A stretch of DNA of 64,000 nt from Aliidiomarina celeris (GCF_003316875.1 NZ_QMIL01000001.1:62001-126000); one strand, 5' to 3'. Positions 54,095-63,785 are shown, counted from the stretch's first letter. Program-made: numbers and translations. Notes: generated from the letters alone by a model not told the origin.

Positions 54095-54849
54095 GCGATC
54101 GTGTTTTTAGCAGCGACGCTTTACGGTTTGCCAAAAATATTTACGACACGCCGAAAGGGCGTATTCGCCAAGCTGTATTGCAAGCAGACCTTGCTTTTTT
54201 ACGTAGCCAAAGCCCCGAGGTACTCGACATAGGTGCAGGGCTTGGGCAAATAAACCAATGGCTCGCCCAAGGCGGCGCTCGCGTTACTCACGTAGACGCG
54301 TCTGCGGACATGGTTCATGAAGCGCAGCGCCGGCATGCCGAGGCAGGCTTAGCGGCGAGTTACAGCTACCAAGTTGCGCCGCTGCAAAATCTAACCTCGC
54401 TAGAGAAACAATACGACGTAGTGCTTTGCCATGCGGCATTGGAATGGTTAGACAATCCCTTTCAAGCCATTGCAATTGCATTCTCACGCCTTAAGCCGGG
54501 TGGCTGGCTTTCCCTCATGTTTTATAATCGACACGCAAAAGTAATGGCGAATATGGTTTTTGGTAATCATGACTATGTGGCGGCCGGTTTGCAGGTGAAA
54601 AAGAAAGTTCGTTTTAGCCCGGAGCAGCCGCTCGAAATTCAGCAAGTCCAAAGCTGGGTAGCGCAATTCCCGTGTACCCTCTATCGGCATAGTGGTATAC
54701 GTTGTTTTAATGACTTTTTGAAAGAGCCTGAACGAATGAATGAAGCGCAGCTAGTAGCGTTGGAACTTAAGTTTAGACATACAGAGCCTTATCGTAGTTT
54801 GGGCCGATATCAACATTTCCTGATTCGCAAAGAGGGTGAACATGAGTAA
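54091..54849 (+). CDS. cmoM: tRNA 5-carboxymethoxyuridine methyltransferase
   Basis: 252 residues from the ATG at 54091. SAM-binding motif VLDIGAGLGQINQWLA (about 43-58), HAALEWLDNPFQAI and MFYNRHAKVMANMVFGN, the last typical of CmoM (SmtA). It methylates cmo5U at the tRNA wobble position to mcmo5U. Longer reading from 53965 would lie inside the nif3-like gene and is not family-like. Confidence 0.88.
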   Translation: MSDRVFSSDALRFAKNIYDTPKGRIRQAVLQADLAFLRSQSPEVLDIGAGLGQINQWLAQGGARVTHVDASADMVHEAQRRHAEAGLAASYSYQVAPLQNLTSLEKQYDVVLCHAALEWLDNPFQAIAIAFSRLKPGGWLSLMFYNRHAKVMANMVFGNHDYVAAGLQVKKKVRFSPEQPLEIQQVQSWVAQFPCTLYRHSGIRCFNDFLKEPERMNEAQLVALELKFRHTEPYRSLGRYQHFLIRKEGEHE

Positions 54850-55717
54850 GAAGCTAGCATTTATTGGCTTGGGCGTTATGGGGTATCCCATGGCTGGGCA
54901 TTTGCAAAAGGCAGGATTTTCAGTTCAAGTATTTAACCGCACGGCGAGTGTAGCGGAAAAATGGCAGGCAGAGTTTTCAGGAGCTGCATGTGCCACGCCC
55001 GCAGAGGCCGCACGCAATGCTGACGTTGTATTTGTTTGCGTTGGTAACGACGATGATGTTCGTAGCGTTGTTTACGGCGAACAAGGCGTGTTTGCAGGCA
55101 TGAAAGCTGGAGCGGTATTAGTGGACCATACCACGGCGTCTGCAGAGTTGGCGCGCGAGTTGAGCGCGGCTGCAGCGCAACGCGGGTTTCAGTTTCTCGA
55201 CGCCCCGGTGTCTGGCGGCCAAGCCGGTGCAGAAAATGGTGCACTAACTGTTATGGTAGGGGGCGAAGAGTCGGTTTTAGAAAAAGTGTTACCTGCACTG
55301 AACTGCTTCTCGAAACATGTAGGGTGGCAGGGGCCGGCGGGGTCTGGTCAATTGGCCAAAATGGTGAATCAAATTTGTATTGCCGGTGTGGTGCAAGGGC
55401 TTGCGGAAGGCATGCAGTTCATTGCACAGGCGGGACTTGATCCAGAGCGAGTCATTGGTGCGATTTCACAAGGTGCAGCAGGCAGTTGGCAGATGTCGAA
55501 TCGCTGGCAAACGATGAGCAGAGGTGAATATGAATTTGGTTTCGCCGTAGACTGGATGCGCAAAGACCTCAAATTAGCTTTAGAAGAAGCGCAACGTAAC
55601 GGCTCGCGGTTACCGCTTACCGCTTTAGTGGACCAGTTCTATGGCGACGTACAAGCGCAGGGCGGCGCGCGCTGGGACACCTCATCGCTGCTTACGCGCT
55701 TTATTCCTGTTAAGTAA
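54842..55717 (+). CDS. NAD(P)-dependent oxidoreductase, 3-hydroxyisobutyrate dehydrogenase family
   Basis: 291 residues from the ATG at 54842, with GAGGGTG before it. Rossmann motif FIGLGVMGYPMA at residues 6-17, the substrate motif DAPVSGGQAGAENG (about 118-131) and the catalytic lysine in GQLAKMVNQ (about 172). Substrate specificity (hydroxyisobutyrate, tartronate semialdehyde, sulfolactaldehyde) cannot be fixed by sequence alone. It overlaps cmoM by 8 bases. Confidence 0.88.
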   Translation: MSKKLAFIGLGVMGYPMAGHLQKAGFSVQVFNRTASVAEKWQAEFSGAACATPAEAARNADVVFVCVGNDDDVRSVVYGEQGVFAGMKAGAVLVDHTTASAELARELSAAAAQRGFQFLDAPVSGGQAGAENGALTVMVGGEESVLEKVLPALNCFSKHVGWQGPAGSGQLAKMVNQICIAGVVQGLAEGMQFIAQAGLDPERVIGAISQGAAGSWQMSNRWQTMSRGEYEFGFAVDWMRKDLKLALEEAQRNGSRLPLTALVDQFYGDVQAQGGARWDTSSLLTRFIPVK

Positions 55718-55765
55718 GCTCTGTTTAAGTAAGCCAGGTTAAGTAAGCCAGGTTAAGTAAGGCTT
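55711..55765 (+). repeat. Short tandem repeat, about 14-bp unit, nearly four copies
   Basis: Units TAAGTAAGCTCTGTT, TAAGTAAGCCAGGT (twice) and TAAGTAAGGCTT run from the stop codon of the preceding gene into the intergenic space. The stop TAA is repeated in each unit. Confidence 0.85.
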
Positions 55766-55795
55766 ACGCTCCCACTTAGATAAACGTGCAGACAT

Positions 55796-55827
55796 AAAAA
55801 AACCACGCTTTGAAAGCGTGGTTTTTT
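55796..55827. terminator. Bidirectional terminator
   Basis: AAAAAAACCACGCTT and AAGCGTGGTTTTTT pair around TGA. It serves the plus-strand oxidoreductase gene and the converging DUF1329 gene. Confidence 0.9.
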
Positions 55828-55844
55828 AATGCGTTCAGTAAATT

Positions 55845-57197
55845 CTAGCGAATACCTAAACGGCGCAATGCTTGCGTGGTGTAGTCGCTGCGGCTCGCTT
55901 CTAAGTCGAAGTTCATGTAGGTTTCTTCTTCATTCGCAAGACCGAGGGCAACGTAACGGCCGTTGTTCAGGTCGTACAAGGCTTCAGCAGCCATCCACGG
56001 CACGTCATGGCCATAGAATTGTGCCATGTAAGCTTCACCCACACGCCACAAGTCACCACGACCGTCGTAATGGTCAATTACGGCTGCAGTCCATGTATCT
56101 TCGTCGATAAAGAAGTTACGTTTGGCATAAATGTGGCGCTCACCGTCTTTCAGTGTGGCTTCTACTACCCATACACGGTGTAATTCGTAACGCGTGTGTT
56201 CAGGGTTAATATGGCCGGCATGCAAAATGTCGCTGTACTGAAGATCAGTACTCATCATCGCGTAGTTGTTATACGGGATGTACATTTCTTTTTTGCCCAC
56301 TAATTCCCAGTTGTACTTGTCGGGTGAGCCATTGAACATATCAAGGCCGTCAGAGGTACGCAGACCATCTGAAGCGGTACCTGGCCCGTCATACGCAACG
56401 TTTGGCGCACGACGTACACGGCGTTGACCCGCGTTGTAAATCCATGCACGACGACCTTCTTTTACTTGGTCAATTGTGTCGTGAACCAACAGCACAGTAC
56501 CGGTTAAACGCGCCGGCGCAAGTACTTGTTGGAGGAAGTAAAACAGCACGTTGTCGTCTGCTACGGGGTCGCGGCCTTCTTGTAAATATTCCGGCCACAC
56601 GAGTTGTTCGTTCAAACGCACCATTTCATAGCGGCCGTTGGCTTGAACAGGGAACTGGCCTACGAAACGCTCAACAGCACCACCGCGGTAGCGTGTTAAA
56701 TGGTTCCAGATTACTTCAAGGCCATTACTTGGAATAGGGAATGGAATCGTGTTCTCGAAGTTATTCAAGCCACTTCCGCCGGCAACCAAGGTTGTGTTCT
56801 CAGCGTTACGGCGAACAACTTCATACAATTCGTCGGGGTAAGCGGCAGTACGATGCGTAGGATAAACATTCATGCGCCACGTGTCATAACGCTCAAACAT
56901 AGCGATTTGACCGGGTGACAACCGCTCACGGTGCTGATCGAGATTCTCACGCGTGATGGTATATAGCGGTTGCTCGTCTGCGAATGGGTTTTGCGGACGG
57001 TTAATATCTTCGCCTGGGCGTGACAAACCGCCGTCCCATGCTGGGATACGGCCGTCTGCGCTACCTGCGCGTTCTGCCCCTAAAGGCGTTAGATCTTGAC
57101 CGAGGCGTGCGGCTTCTTCGGGAGACACGGCAGCATTTACCCCTGCTGAAAGCAGAGACAGCGCCATAATTCCTGCACCAAACATCATTTTTTTCAT
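55845..57197 (-). CDS. DUF1329 exported protein
   Basis: 450 residues with a Sec signal peptide (cleavage near VNA, residue 22). DUF1329 proteins are periplasmic, with a LolA/LolB-like beta fold proposed for binding lipophilic ligands. Seen are LTPLGAERAGSADGRIPAWDGG (as LTPLGAERAG and IPAWDGG), YNAGQRRVRRAPNVAYD and FNGSPDKYNWELVGKKE, all family features. AAGGA precedes the start. Divergent from the YCF48 and RND genes that usually accompany it. Confidence 0.9.
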   Translation of the reverse strand: MKKMMFGAGIMALSLLSAGVNAAVSPEEAARLGQDLTPLGAERAGSADGRIPAWDGGLSRPGEDINRPQNPFADEQPLYTITRENLDQHRERLSPGQIAMFERYDTWRMNVYPTHRTAAYPDELYEVVRRNAENTTLVAGGSGLNNFENTIPFPIPSNGLEVIWNHLTRYRGGAVERFVGQFPVQANGRYEMVRLNEQLVWPEYLQEGRDPVADDNVLFYFLQQVLAPARLTGTVLLVHDTIDQVKEGRRAWIYNAGQRRVRRAPNVAYDGPGTASDGLRTSDGLDMFNGSPDKYNWELVGKKEMYIPYNNYAMMSTDLQYSDILHAGHINPEHTRYELHRVWVVEATLKDGERHIYAKRNFFIDEDTWTAAVIDHYDGRGDLWRVGEAYMAQFYGHDVPWMAAEALYDLNNGRYVALGLANEEETYMNFDLEASRSDYTTQALRRLGIR

Positions 57198-57458
57198 TGT
57201 CGTTGTCCTTAGTTCCTGTGCGTTCTTATAAGTCGAACACCAATACGGTGTTGGTGGACTGTAGTAAGGTTAAGCTACATCAAAACAAATAAAAATAGAA
57301 ATCAGAAGAAAATTTCGTCGTTTGAGCGTTTTTCTTCAAATAAATTTAGTTTAAGGCTTTTCAAACACCTGTTAGATTATACAATCACGAGTTATAACCT
57401 AGGTCGAGGCGTTACTCAATTATTACTTATGACCTACAACAACGTTTGGAGTTCAATA
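57198..57458. promoter_or_regulatory. Divergent intergenic region, DUF1329 / YCF48-RND
   Basis: 261 AT-rich bases between two divergent starts. A possible plus-strand promoter is TTTTCA with TACAAT 16 bases later (about 57358-57386). No clear operator was seen. Confidence 0.3.
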
Positions 57459-58634
57459 ATGAGAAGGAAAGCTATAGCTTCCGCACTCTTCAGTGCATGT
57501 TTGTGTAGCGTGGCACTGACTTCGGCTGTTTTTGCCGAATCAACAACGGGAACAGTCAGCTCGGGCTACGACCCCATGACGACTCCTGCACCAATGGTGG
57601 CTAACGCCGAGCGCGCAGCCCTGATTGGTTTAGATGAACTGAACGGCAAGCGTGTTGCCGTAGGAAGTTTTGGAACCTTACTCATTCAAAACAACGACGG
57701 CGAATGGCAACAGGCTGAAATTCCAACCTCAGTGCTGTTAACCAGCGTTGATCAGGTGAGCGACTCTATTATTTGGGCCGCAGGGCACGAAGGTATTATG
57801 TTGCAAAGCACGGATGGCGGGGTAAGCTGGCAGCGTCGTATGGACGGCCATCAACTATTAGCGATGGAATATCCTTATCTAGAACAGCGCGCACAAATGC
57901 TCGAAAATGCTATCGATAATGCTGAAGACGAGTATGAAGCTGAAGAATTAAGCTTTGCTTTGGATGAGCTTGGCTTTTTAATGCAAGGCGCTGAGATTCA
58001 ATTTGAAGTAGGGCCTACTAAACCCTTCCTCGATATTCGTTTTCTAAACGAGAATATTGGCTTTGCGCTAGCGGCATACGGCACTTTGTTACGTACCGAA
58101 AATGGCGGTGATGACTGGGAAATTATCAGCCACCGCATCGAGAACCCGATGGGTTATCACCTAAATCGACTGGTGGTGAACGACAACAACGAGGTTGTAC
58201 TTGTCGGCGAATACGGGCTACTTGCCCGCAGCACTGACCTTGGTGAGAACTGGGAAACCTTGGAATCACCTTACGACGGCTCGTGGTTTGGTGGTTTGGT
58301 TGATAATAATGGTCGTCTTTGGGTGTATGGCTTACGCGGTAACGTTTTTGTTTCTAATGACTTTGGTGACAGTTTTGAACACGTGCAAACGCCAACCCGT
58401 TATAACTTAAATAACGGTACGGTACTCGAGAATGGACATGTCGCTATTGTCGGCCATTCGGGTGTTATTGTGGTGGTAAACCCAGCAACCTATGAGAGCG
58501 TTTTGTACACCCACGAAAGCAGTACGCCACTCACTGCAATACGGCAACTTGGCCAAAATCATTTCTTGCTGACCGGGCGCTCGGGAGTACTGGAGTTTCA
58601 TGTTCCAGTGGCAGCTAGTGGAACAGAAGGGTAA
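57459..58634 (+). CDS. Exported YCF48/BNR-repeat protein
   Basis: 391 residues from the ATG at 57459, with GGAG 7 bases upstream. The signal peptide ends near VFA. The mature part is a beta-propeller with YCF48-type repeats: WAAGHEGIMLQSTDGGVSW, FALAAYGTLLRTENGGDDW and VGEYGLLARSTDLGENW. A helical acidic insertion (about residues 150-185) interrupts the propeller. In this gene neighbourhood the protein is thought to work with the RND transporter in the periplasm. The RND gene starts 6 bases after the stop. Confidence 0.88.
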   Translation: MRRKAIASALFSACLCSVALTSAVFAESTTGTVSSGYDPMTTPAPMVANAERAALIGLDELNGKRVAVGSFGTLLIQNNDGEWQQAEIPTSVLLTSVDQVSDSIIWAAGHEGIMLQSTDGGVSWQRRMDGHQLLAMEYPYLEQRAQMLENAIDNAEDEYEAEELSFALDELGFLMQGAEIQFEVGPTKPFLDIRFLNENIGFALAAYGTLLRTENGGDDWEIISHRIENPMGYHLNRLVVNDNNEVVLVGEYGLLARSTDLGENWETLESPYDGSWFGGLVDNNGRLWVYGLRGNVFVSNDFGDSFEHVQTPTRYNLNNGTVLENGHVAIVGHSGVIVVVNPATYESVLYTHESSTPLTAIRQLGQNHFLLTGRSGVLEFHVPVAASGTEG

Positions 58635-58640
58635 TTGAGC

Positions 58641-60998
58641 ATGAATAATAATCAACTGAACGAAAGTGGAACAGAGTCTTTGATGGAGCGTGCGTTATTT
58701 GGTGCCCGCAAAGTATGGGTTGTTGTTTTCGTGGCTCTCACCGCGTTTCTGCTGTATCACGCAGCGCAAGTTCGGCCCGACGCCAGTTTTACCAAGATGA
58801 TTCCGACCAACCACGAGTTTGTGCAGAATTATTTCAATTACAATGAAGATTTAGCGTCGTTAGGTAATGCAATTCGGGTGTCGGTGGAAACGACCGAAGG
58901 CACTATTTTTGACGCGGATTATCAGGAAATTTTGCGCCAGGTTACCGACGAATTGAACTACATTGCGGGTGTAAACCGTTCGGGTATTCGTTCTATTTGG
59001 ACGCCGAACGTGCGTTGGTCGGAAGTAACCGAAGAAGGTTTTGTTGGCGGCCCGGTTATTCCTGATTCCTATGATGCTTCTGTGGAGTCTATCGAACAAC
59101 TGCGCCAGAACGTATTACGTTCGGGCGAAGTCGGGAACTTGGTTGCCAATAACTTTCGCTCGGCGCTTATTTATGTGCCACTCAATGAAATTGATCCAGA
59201 AACCGGTGAACAGCTTGACTATCATCAATTTAGCCAACGCTTAGAAGCTAATATTCGCGACAAATACGGCTCTGACACGATCAACATTCAAATTGTTGGT
59301 TTTGCAAAAGTGGTTGGAGACTTGATCGACGGTGCATTGCAGGTTGGTTTGTTTTTCTTGACCGCCATGGTTATTACCTTCGGTATGCTTTATTTGTACA
59401 GCCGCTGTGTTCGCAGTTCTTTTGTGGTGCTACTGTGCTCGGTAATAGCGGTAATTTGGCAACTTGGCATTATTAAGCTCATTGGTAGTGGTATTAACCC
59501 TTACTCAATGTTGGTGCCGTTCTTAGTTTTTGCTATTGGTGTAAGCCACGGTGTGCAAATTATCAACGCGGTTATGGCGTACCGAGTTGACGGCCACGAT
59601 AAATTGAAAGCGTCGCGTCTTGCATTCCGTAGCCTGTATATTGCGGGTCTAACGGCCCTTGCAAGTGACGCCATTGGCTTTACCACGCTCATGGTTATCG
59701 ACATTCAGGTTATTAAAGAGCTAGCCATTGCAGCCAGTATTGGGGTGGCGGTAATTGTACTCACCAACTTGGGCCTGCTGCCTATTTTAACGTCTTACTT
59801 TGGCGTGAGCCGCCGAGGCGTTGAATATTTGCAGGCAAGCCAAAAAGAAGCGCATCCACTACTAAAATTCTTCGAGAATTTCACTAAGCCATTCTGGGCG
59901 CGTACTGCAGTAGCGGTAGCCGTTGTTATGGCTGTGTTTGGCTTGTGGCAGGGACAAAAACTGCAAATTGGTGACCTTGACAGTGGCGCGCCAGAGCTTC
60001 GCGCAGACTCGCGCTATAACCTCGACAATGCGTTTATGGTGCAAAACTACAGCGCCAGTACCGATATTTTTGTAGTTATGGCGGAAACGCCACCCGGTGA
60101 ATGTATTGCTTGGGAAAATATGGTGCTGATGGACCGTTTCCAGTGGCATATGGAAAACGTACCTGGCGTGCAAACCACCCGCTCAATTACCTATGTGTCG
60201 AAGCTAGGCATGGCGGGAATTAACGAAGGTAATTTGAAATGGTACAACATCAATCGCGATAACTTTGTGTTGAATGCGTCCATTTCACAAGCACCTTCGG
60301 GCCTTATGAATCGTGATTGCAGCATGGCTCCGATCATTATCTATTTGAATGATCACAAGGCCGACACGTTGAATCGAGTGGTTGATGAGGTGCGCTCTTT
60401 TGCAGCGGAATTCCCGTCGGACAATATTGACTTCTTGTTGGCGGCCGGCAACTCAGGTTTTGAAGCCGCCACCAATAAAGTAATTGAGCACGCGCAGCTA
60501 GAAATGCTGATCTGGGTGTACGGCGTGGTTATTGCACTATGTTTGATTACTTTCCGCAGTGTACGCACGGTTATTTGTATTGTGCTGCCACTGATGTTTA
60601 CCACGGTGATGAGCCAAGCGCTCATGGCGTCGCTCGACATTGGTATTAAAGTAGCAACCTTGCCGGTAATTGCGTTAGGGGTTGGAATTGGTGTCGACTA
60701 CGGAATCTACATTTACAGCAAAATGCGTGAGGCGCTCGCACAGCAAATGAGCCTTGCAGAAAGCTACGCCTTTGCGTTGTCGAAAACGGGTAAAGCTGTT
60801 GGCTTTACGGGTTTAACACTCGCTATTGGCGTGGCCACTTGGATTTGGTCACCCATTAAGTTCCAAGCCGACATGGGCCTATTATTAACGTTCATGTTTA
60901 TTTGGAATATGTTAGGTGCGTTAATTCTCATTCCAGCTTTAGCGCGCTTGTTAAAAGTTGGACCAAAACAGGCGACAACCAAGTCTCTGAGTTTGTAA
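58641..60998 (+). CDS. RND superfamily (MMPL-type) transporter
   Basis: 785 residues from the ATG at 58641. Two halves, each with a first helix, a large periplasmic loop and then five helices. GVGIGVDYGIYIYSKM near residue 695 is the second-half TM4 motif, matched in the first half by FAIGVSHGVQIINAVM. It belongs to the HAE3/MMPL group, probable lipid or hydrophobic compound exporters. Together with DUF1329 and the YCF48 protein it likely moves a lipophilic substrate out of the inner membrane; the usual DUF1302 outer-membrane partner is not in the window. Confidence 0.9.
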   Translation: MNNNQLNESGTESLMERALFGARKVWVVVFVALTAFLLYHAAQVRPDASFTKMIPTNHEFVQNYFNYNEDLASLGNAIRVSVETTEGTIFDADYQEILRQVTDELNYIAGVNRSGIRSIWTPNVRWSEVTEEGFVGGPVIPDSYDASVESIEQLRQNVLRSGEVGNLVANNFRSALIYVPLNEIDPETGEQLDYHQFSQRLEANIRDKYGSDTINIQIVGFAKVVGDLIDGALQVGLFFLTAMVITFGMLYLYSRCVRSSFVVLLCSVIAVIWQLGIIKLIGSGINPYSMLVPFLVFAIGVSHGVQIINAVMAYRVDGHDKLKASRLAFRSLYIAGLTALASDAIGFTTLMVIDIQVIKELAIAASIGVAVIVLTNLGLLPILTSYFGVSRRGVEYLQASQKEAHPLLKFFENFTKPFWARTAVAVAVVMAVFGLWQGQKLQIGDLDSGAPELRADSRYNLDNAFMVQNYSASTDIFVVMAETPPGECIAWENMVLMDRFQWHMENVPGVQTTRSITYVSKLGMAGINEGNLKWYNINRDNFVLNASISQAPSGLMNRDCSMAPIIIYLNDHKADTLNRVVDEVRSFAAEFPSDNIDFLLAAGNSGFEAATNKVIEHAQLEMLIWVYGVVIALCLITFRSVRTVICIVLPLMFTTVMSQALMASLDIGIKVATLPVIALGVGIGVDYGIYIYSKMREALAQQMSLAESYAFALSKTGKAVGFTGLTLAIGVATWIWSPIKFQADMGLLLTFMFIWNMLGALILIPALARLLKVGPKQATTKSLSL

Positions 60999-61022
60999 GT
61001 AGCAGCGCTACTTCACGAAAAC

Positions 61023-61053
61023 AAAAACGGCCACTTTGAGTGGCCGTTTTTTT
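61023..61053. terminator. Bidirectional terminator
   Basis: 13-bp stem AAAAACGGCCACT/AGTGGCCGTTTTT with TTG loop and T tract; A tract on the other side serves the converging sbcB. Confidence 0.92.
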
Positions 61054-61068
61054 GCTTTCGTTGTAGGC

Positions 61069-62499
61069 TTAAAGCGACTGCGCCCATTGGTAAAGGTCTT
61101 TTAACAGCCTTGTTTTGTGTGCGTCGTTCTGAACACGTTCTGCCGCTGTATTTAAGGCGAGTAAGAACTCGTCGATAGAAAGCCTGTGCGTGCCGCCGTG
61201 CTGCAGTTGTTCGCGACAATGCTGGAGCCACTGTTGTTGTTCGCTGTGGGTAAGGGTGGCAGGGTAGTTGCGCGCACGAAAACGAAACAACAACGCTTTA
61301 AACCGATGATCATCAAACTCGAACGGGTAGTCCGCCAGCTGTTCGGGTGGCAAGTTCCGAATAAGCTGGGCGTGCGACTGTGCTTGTGGGCTGAGCAGTC
61401 CACCCGAGTAGAGTGCTGTGTCTACATCTTGAGAGCTGGTGTCGTACTCCCGCACTATTGCCATAGCGTCGACAAACCTTTGGCGTAAATCAGGGTGTTG
61501 CTGAAGTACGTGCGCATAACTATGGCTCTGGTCTCGGCTGAGGCCAAACTGTTCAGCCCGTTCGTTACTGAGCACTTTTTCGGGCGCCAAAAATGGGCAT
61601 TGGTTAAGTTGTATTTTAACCAAGCCGGGCCTTAAGTTGGGCTCCGCTGTGCTGTCGTAAAGCAGGCTGTTGAGGGTTGTAGCGTCGTATTGCTGCCATT
61701 CGCTTGGATTGCGATCGAGGCGCCAAGCGATAAGCGTATTGCTTTGTTCAGGATGAAAAGCCAGTGGCAGAACCCAGTTGCAGTACCCCGCGTGGGCACC
61801 GTAAAACCCACTTACATGTACGAGCGGTTTAGCGTGAACAAGACTGTCGTTCACCAGCGCCAGCAATTTTGCTTTTTTACGGTGCTCGAATGCCCAATCA
61901 AAAAGCTTGGGTTGTTTTTCGTAAATAAGCTTGGCAAGGGCGATGGTTGCATAAACATCGGCAAGAGCATCGTGTGCCTTGCCATGATTTAAATGATTCG
62001 CTGCGGTTAAGTGTTCGAGTTTGAGGCTGACCCGACCCTCTTGGTTTTGGGGCCACTCAATGCCTTCGGGGCGCAATGCATAACAAGCGCGAACCAACTC
62101 GAGTAAATCCCATCGTGAATTGTTGTTCGCCCAACTGTGCGCATAAGGGTCGATAAAATTTCGATAAAACAGGAACCGGGTCATTTCGTCGTCGTAGCTA
62201 ATATTGTTATAGCCCACGCTAATGGTATTGGCTTGGCTAAGTTCTGCGGCAATTTTTTCGGCAAATTGAACTTCCGGGTAGCCGTCGCGTTGACATTGCT
62301 GCGGGGTAATTCCGGTAATTAAACACGCTTCGGGGTGGGGAAGGTAGTCTGGGCTTAACTGACAAAAAATATTGAGCGGCTTGCCGATAACCTCAAATTT
62401 ATGATTGGTGCGAATACCTGCAAATTGCATCGGTCGGTCGACCCGAGGGTTCACACCCCCAGCTTCATAATCATGCCAGTAAAAAGTGTAGTCAGTCAT
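61069..62499 (-). CDS. sbcB: Exodeoxyribonuclease I
   Basis: 476 residues from the ATG at 62499, E. coli length. DEDDh exonuclease: first acidic pair in FYWHDYEAGG, then RPMQFAGIRTN, GYNNISYDDEMTRFL and HDALADVYATIALAKL as the later motifs, followed by the SH3-like and helical C-terminal domains. It digests single-stranded DNA 3' to 5' and takes part in mismatch repair and recombination. A further upstream start at 62541 is hydrophobic and unlike the family. Confidence 0.95.
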   Translation of the reverse strand: MTDYTFYWHDYEAGGVNPRVDRPMQFAGIRTNHKFEVIGKPLNIFCQLSPDYLPHPEACLITGITPQQCQRDGYPEVQFAEKIAAELSQANTISVGYNNISYDDEMTRFLFYRNFIDPYAHSWANNNSRWDLLELVRACYALRPEGIEWPQNQEGRVSLKLEHLTAANHLNHGKAHDALADVYATIALAKLIYEKQPKLFDWAFEHRKKAKLLALVNDSLVHAKPLVHVSGFYGAHAGYCNWVLPLAFHPEQSNTLIAWRLDRNPSEWQQYDATTLNSLLYDSTAEPNLRPGLVKIQLNQCPFLAPEKVLSNERAEQFGLSRDQSHSYAHVLQQHPDLRQRFVDAMAIVREYDTSSQDVDTALYSGGLLSPQAQSHAQLIRNLPPEQLADYPFEFDDHRFKALLFRFRARNYPATLTHSEQQQWLQHCREQLQHGGTHRLSIDEFLLALNTAAERVQNDAHKTRLLKDLYQWAQSL

Positions 62500-62646
62500 T
62501 TTTAAAATAATAAATACAATGAAAGTGATGAACGAGAGCATAGCATTCGCTAGGGCTTGTATGCGAGGGCTTCACGGGTACATAATCAGTAATTAAGTAA
62601 TAACCTTATTGCTGTTTACTTTCACAGTCTAATTTTGGAGCCTGAT

Positions 62647-63714
62647 ATGAAAAACCTTGCAAAGCTCGGTTCATTGGCATTAAGCCTACCGTTATTGTTC
62701 GCCTGCAGTGGAGAGGCGCCACAAAGCGTTAGCAGCGCTCCTATTGCTATCGCTATTCATGGTGGGGCGGGTACCATTACGCCGCAAAATATGACACCAG
62801 AGCGCGAAGCAGAGTTTGAAGCGGCACTTACCGAAGCCACAGAAGCCGGTTATGCCGTATTAGCGGCGGGTGGGTCAGCGCTTGACGCGGTTGAAGCGGC
62901 AATTCGACTGATGGAAGAAAACCCATTGTTCAATGCGGGTAAAGGCGCGGTTTACACCTATGAGGGGCGCCACGAACTCGACGCTTCTGTGATGCGTGGC
63001 GACACCCTAGAAGCCGGCGCTGTTGCGGGAGTGACCAATATTCGCAGTCCATTTATTGCAGCGCGCGAAGTTATGGAACATTCGCGCCATGTGATGCTCA
63101 GTGGTGCGGGTGCCGACGAATTTGCGCGCGAGCGCGGATTAGAAATGGTGAGTAATACCTTTTTTAACTCGTCGCACCGTTATGAGCAACTACAACGCGC
63201 GCTCGAGCGCTTAAGGGAACAAGCAAACGCAGGCGAGCAAATAGCTCAGCTGTCGGCGAGCACTTTGACCGCCGATCCAGCAGGCTGGGAGCCTGCATTT
63301 AATATGGGAACAGTGGGCGCGGTTGCCCTTGATGCCAATGGTGATCTCGCTGCAGGGACTTCTACCGGGGGAATGACTGCGAAGCGTTGGGGTCGCATTG
63401 GCGACGCGCCGATTATTGGCGCGGGAACTTGGGCCGACAACGACAGCTGCGCGGTTAGTGCAACTGGGCATGGCGAGTATTTTATTCGTTTTCATGTGGC
63501 TGCCGATATCTGTAGCCGCGTGAAATACCAAGGGTTAACGATTGCAGAAGCCGGGAACACTGTCATTCATGATGTGCTACTTCCCGCTGGTGGCACCGGT
63601 GGTGTCATTATAGTAGACCGCCAAGGCAACATTAGTATGCCCTTTAACACTCCGGGGATGTACCGCGGAGCAAAGTCAAACCGTAGTGAACTCGAGATTG
63701 GTATTTATCAATAG
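62647..63714 (+). CDS. Exported isoaspartyl peptidase/L-asparaginase (Ntn hydrolase) lipoprotein
   Basis: 355 residues from the ATG at 62647, preceded by GGAG. The signal has a lipobox LLFAC (cysteine near residue 20), so the mature enzyme is probably a lipoprotein. The Ntn-hydrolase core shows IHGGAGTI, NAGKGAVYTYEGRHELDASVM, the nucleophile threonine in NMGTVGAVALD (about residue 220, exposed by self-cleavage) and GTSTGGMTAKRWGRIGD. It hydrolyses isoaspartyl dipeptides or asparagine. E. coli IaaA is cytoplasmic, so the export signal is a variation seen in some marine bacteria. Confidence 0.92.
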   Translation: MKNLAKLGSLALSLPLLFACSGEAPQSVSSAPIAIAIHGGAGTITPQNMTPEREAEFEAALTEATEAGYAVLAAGGSALDAVEAAIRLMEENPLFNAGKGAVYTYEGRHELDASVMRGDTLEAGAVAGVTNIRSPFIAAREVMEHSRHVMLSGAGADEFARERGLEMVSNTFFNSSHRYEQLQRALERLREQANAGEQIAQLSASTLTADPAGWEPAFNMGTVGAVALDANGDLAAGTSTGGMTAKRWGRIGDAPIIGAGTWADNDSCAVSATGHGEYFIRFHVAADICSRVKYQGLTIAEAGNTVIHDVLLPAGGTGGVIIVDRQGNISMPFNTPGMYRGAKSNRSELEIGIYQ

Positions 63715-63726
63715 GCATACATAGGC

Positions 63727-63763
63727 GCATGCCGCGGGTTTTGTTAAACTAGCGGCATGTTTT
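63727..63763 (+). terminator. Possible terminator with long loop
   Basis: GCATGCCGC (63727-63735) pairs with GCGGCATGT (63752-63760), followed by TTTATT. The loop is 16 bases, longer than usual. Confidence 0.5.
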
Positions 63764-63785
63764 ATTCCTGCGGTAAGCGTTGTTC

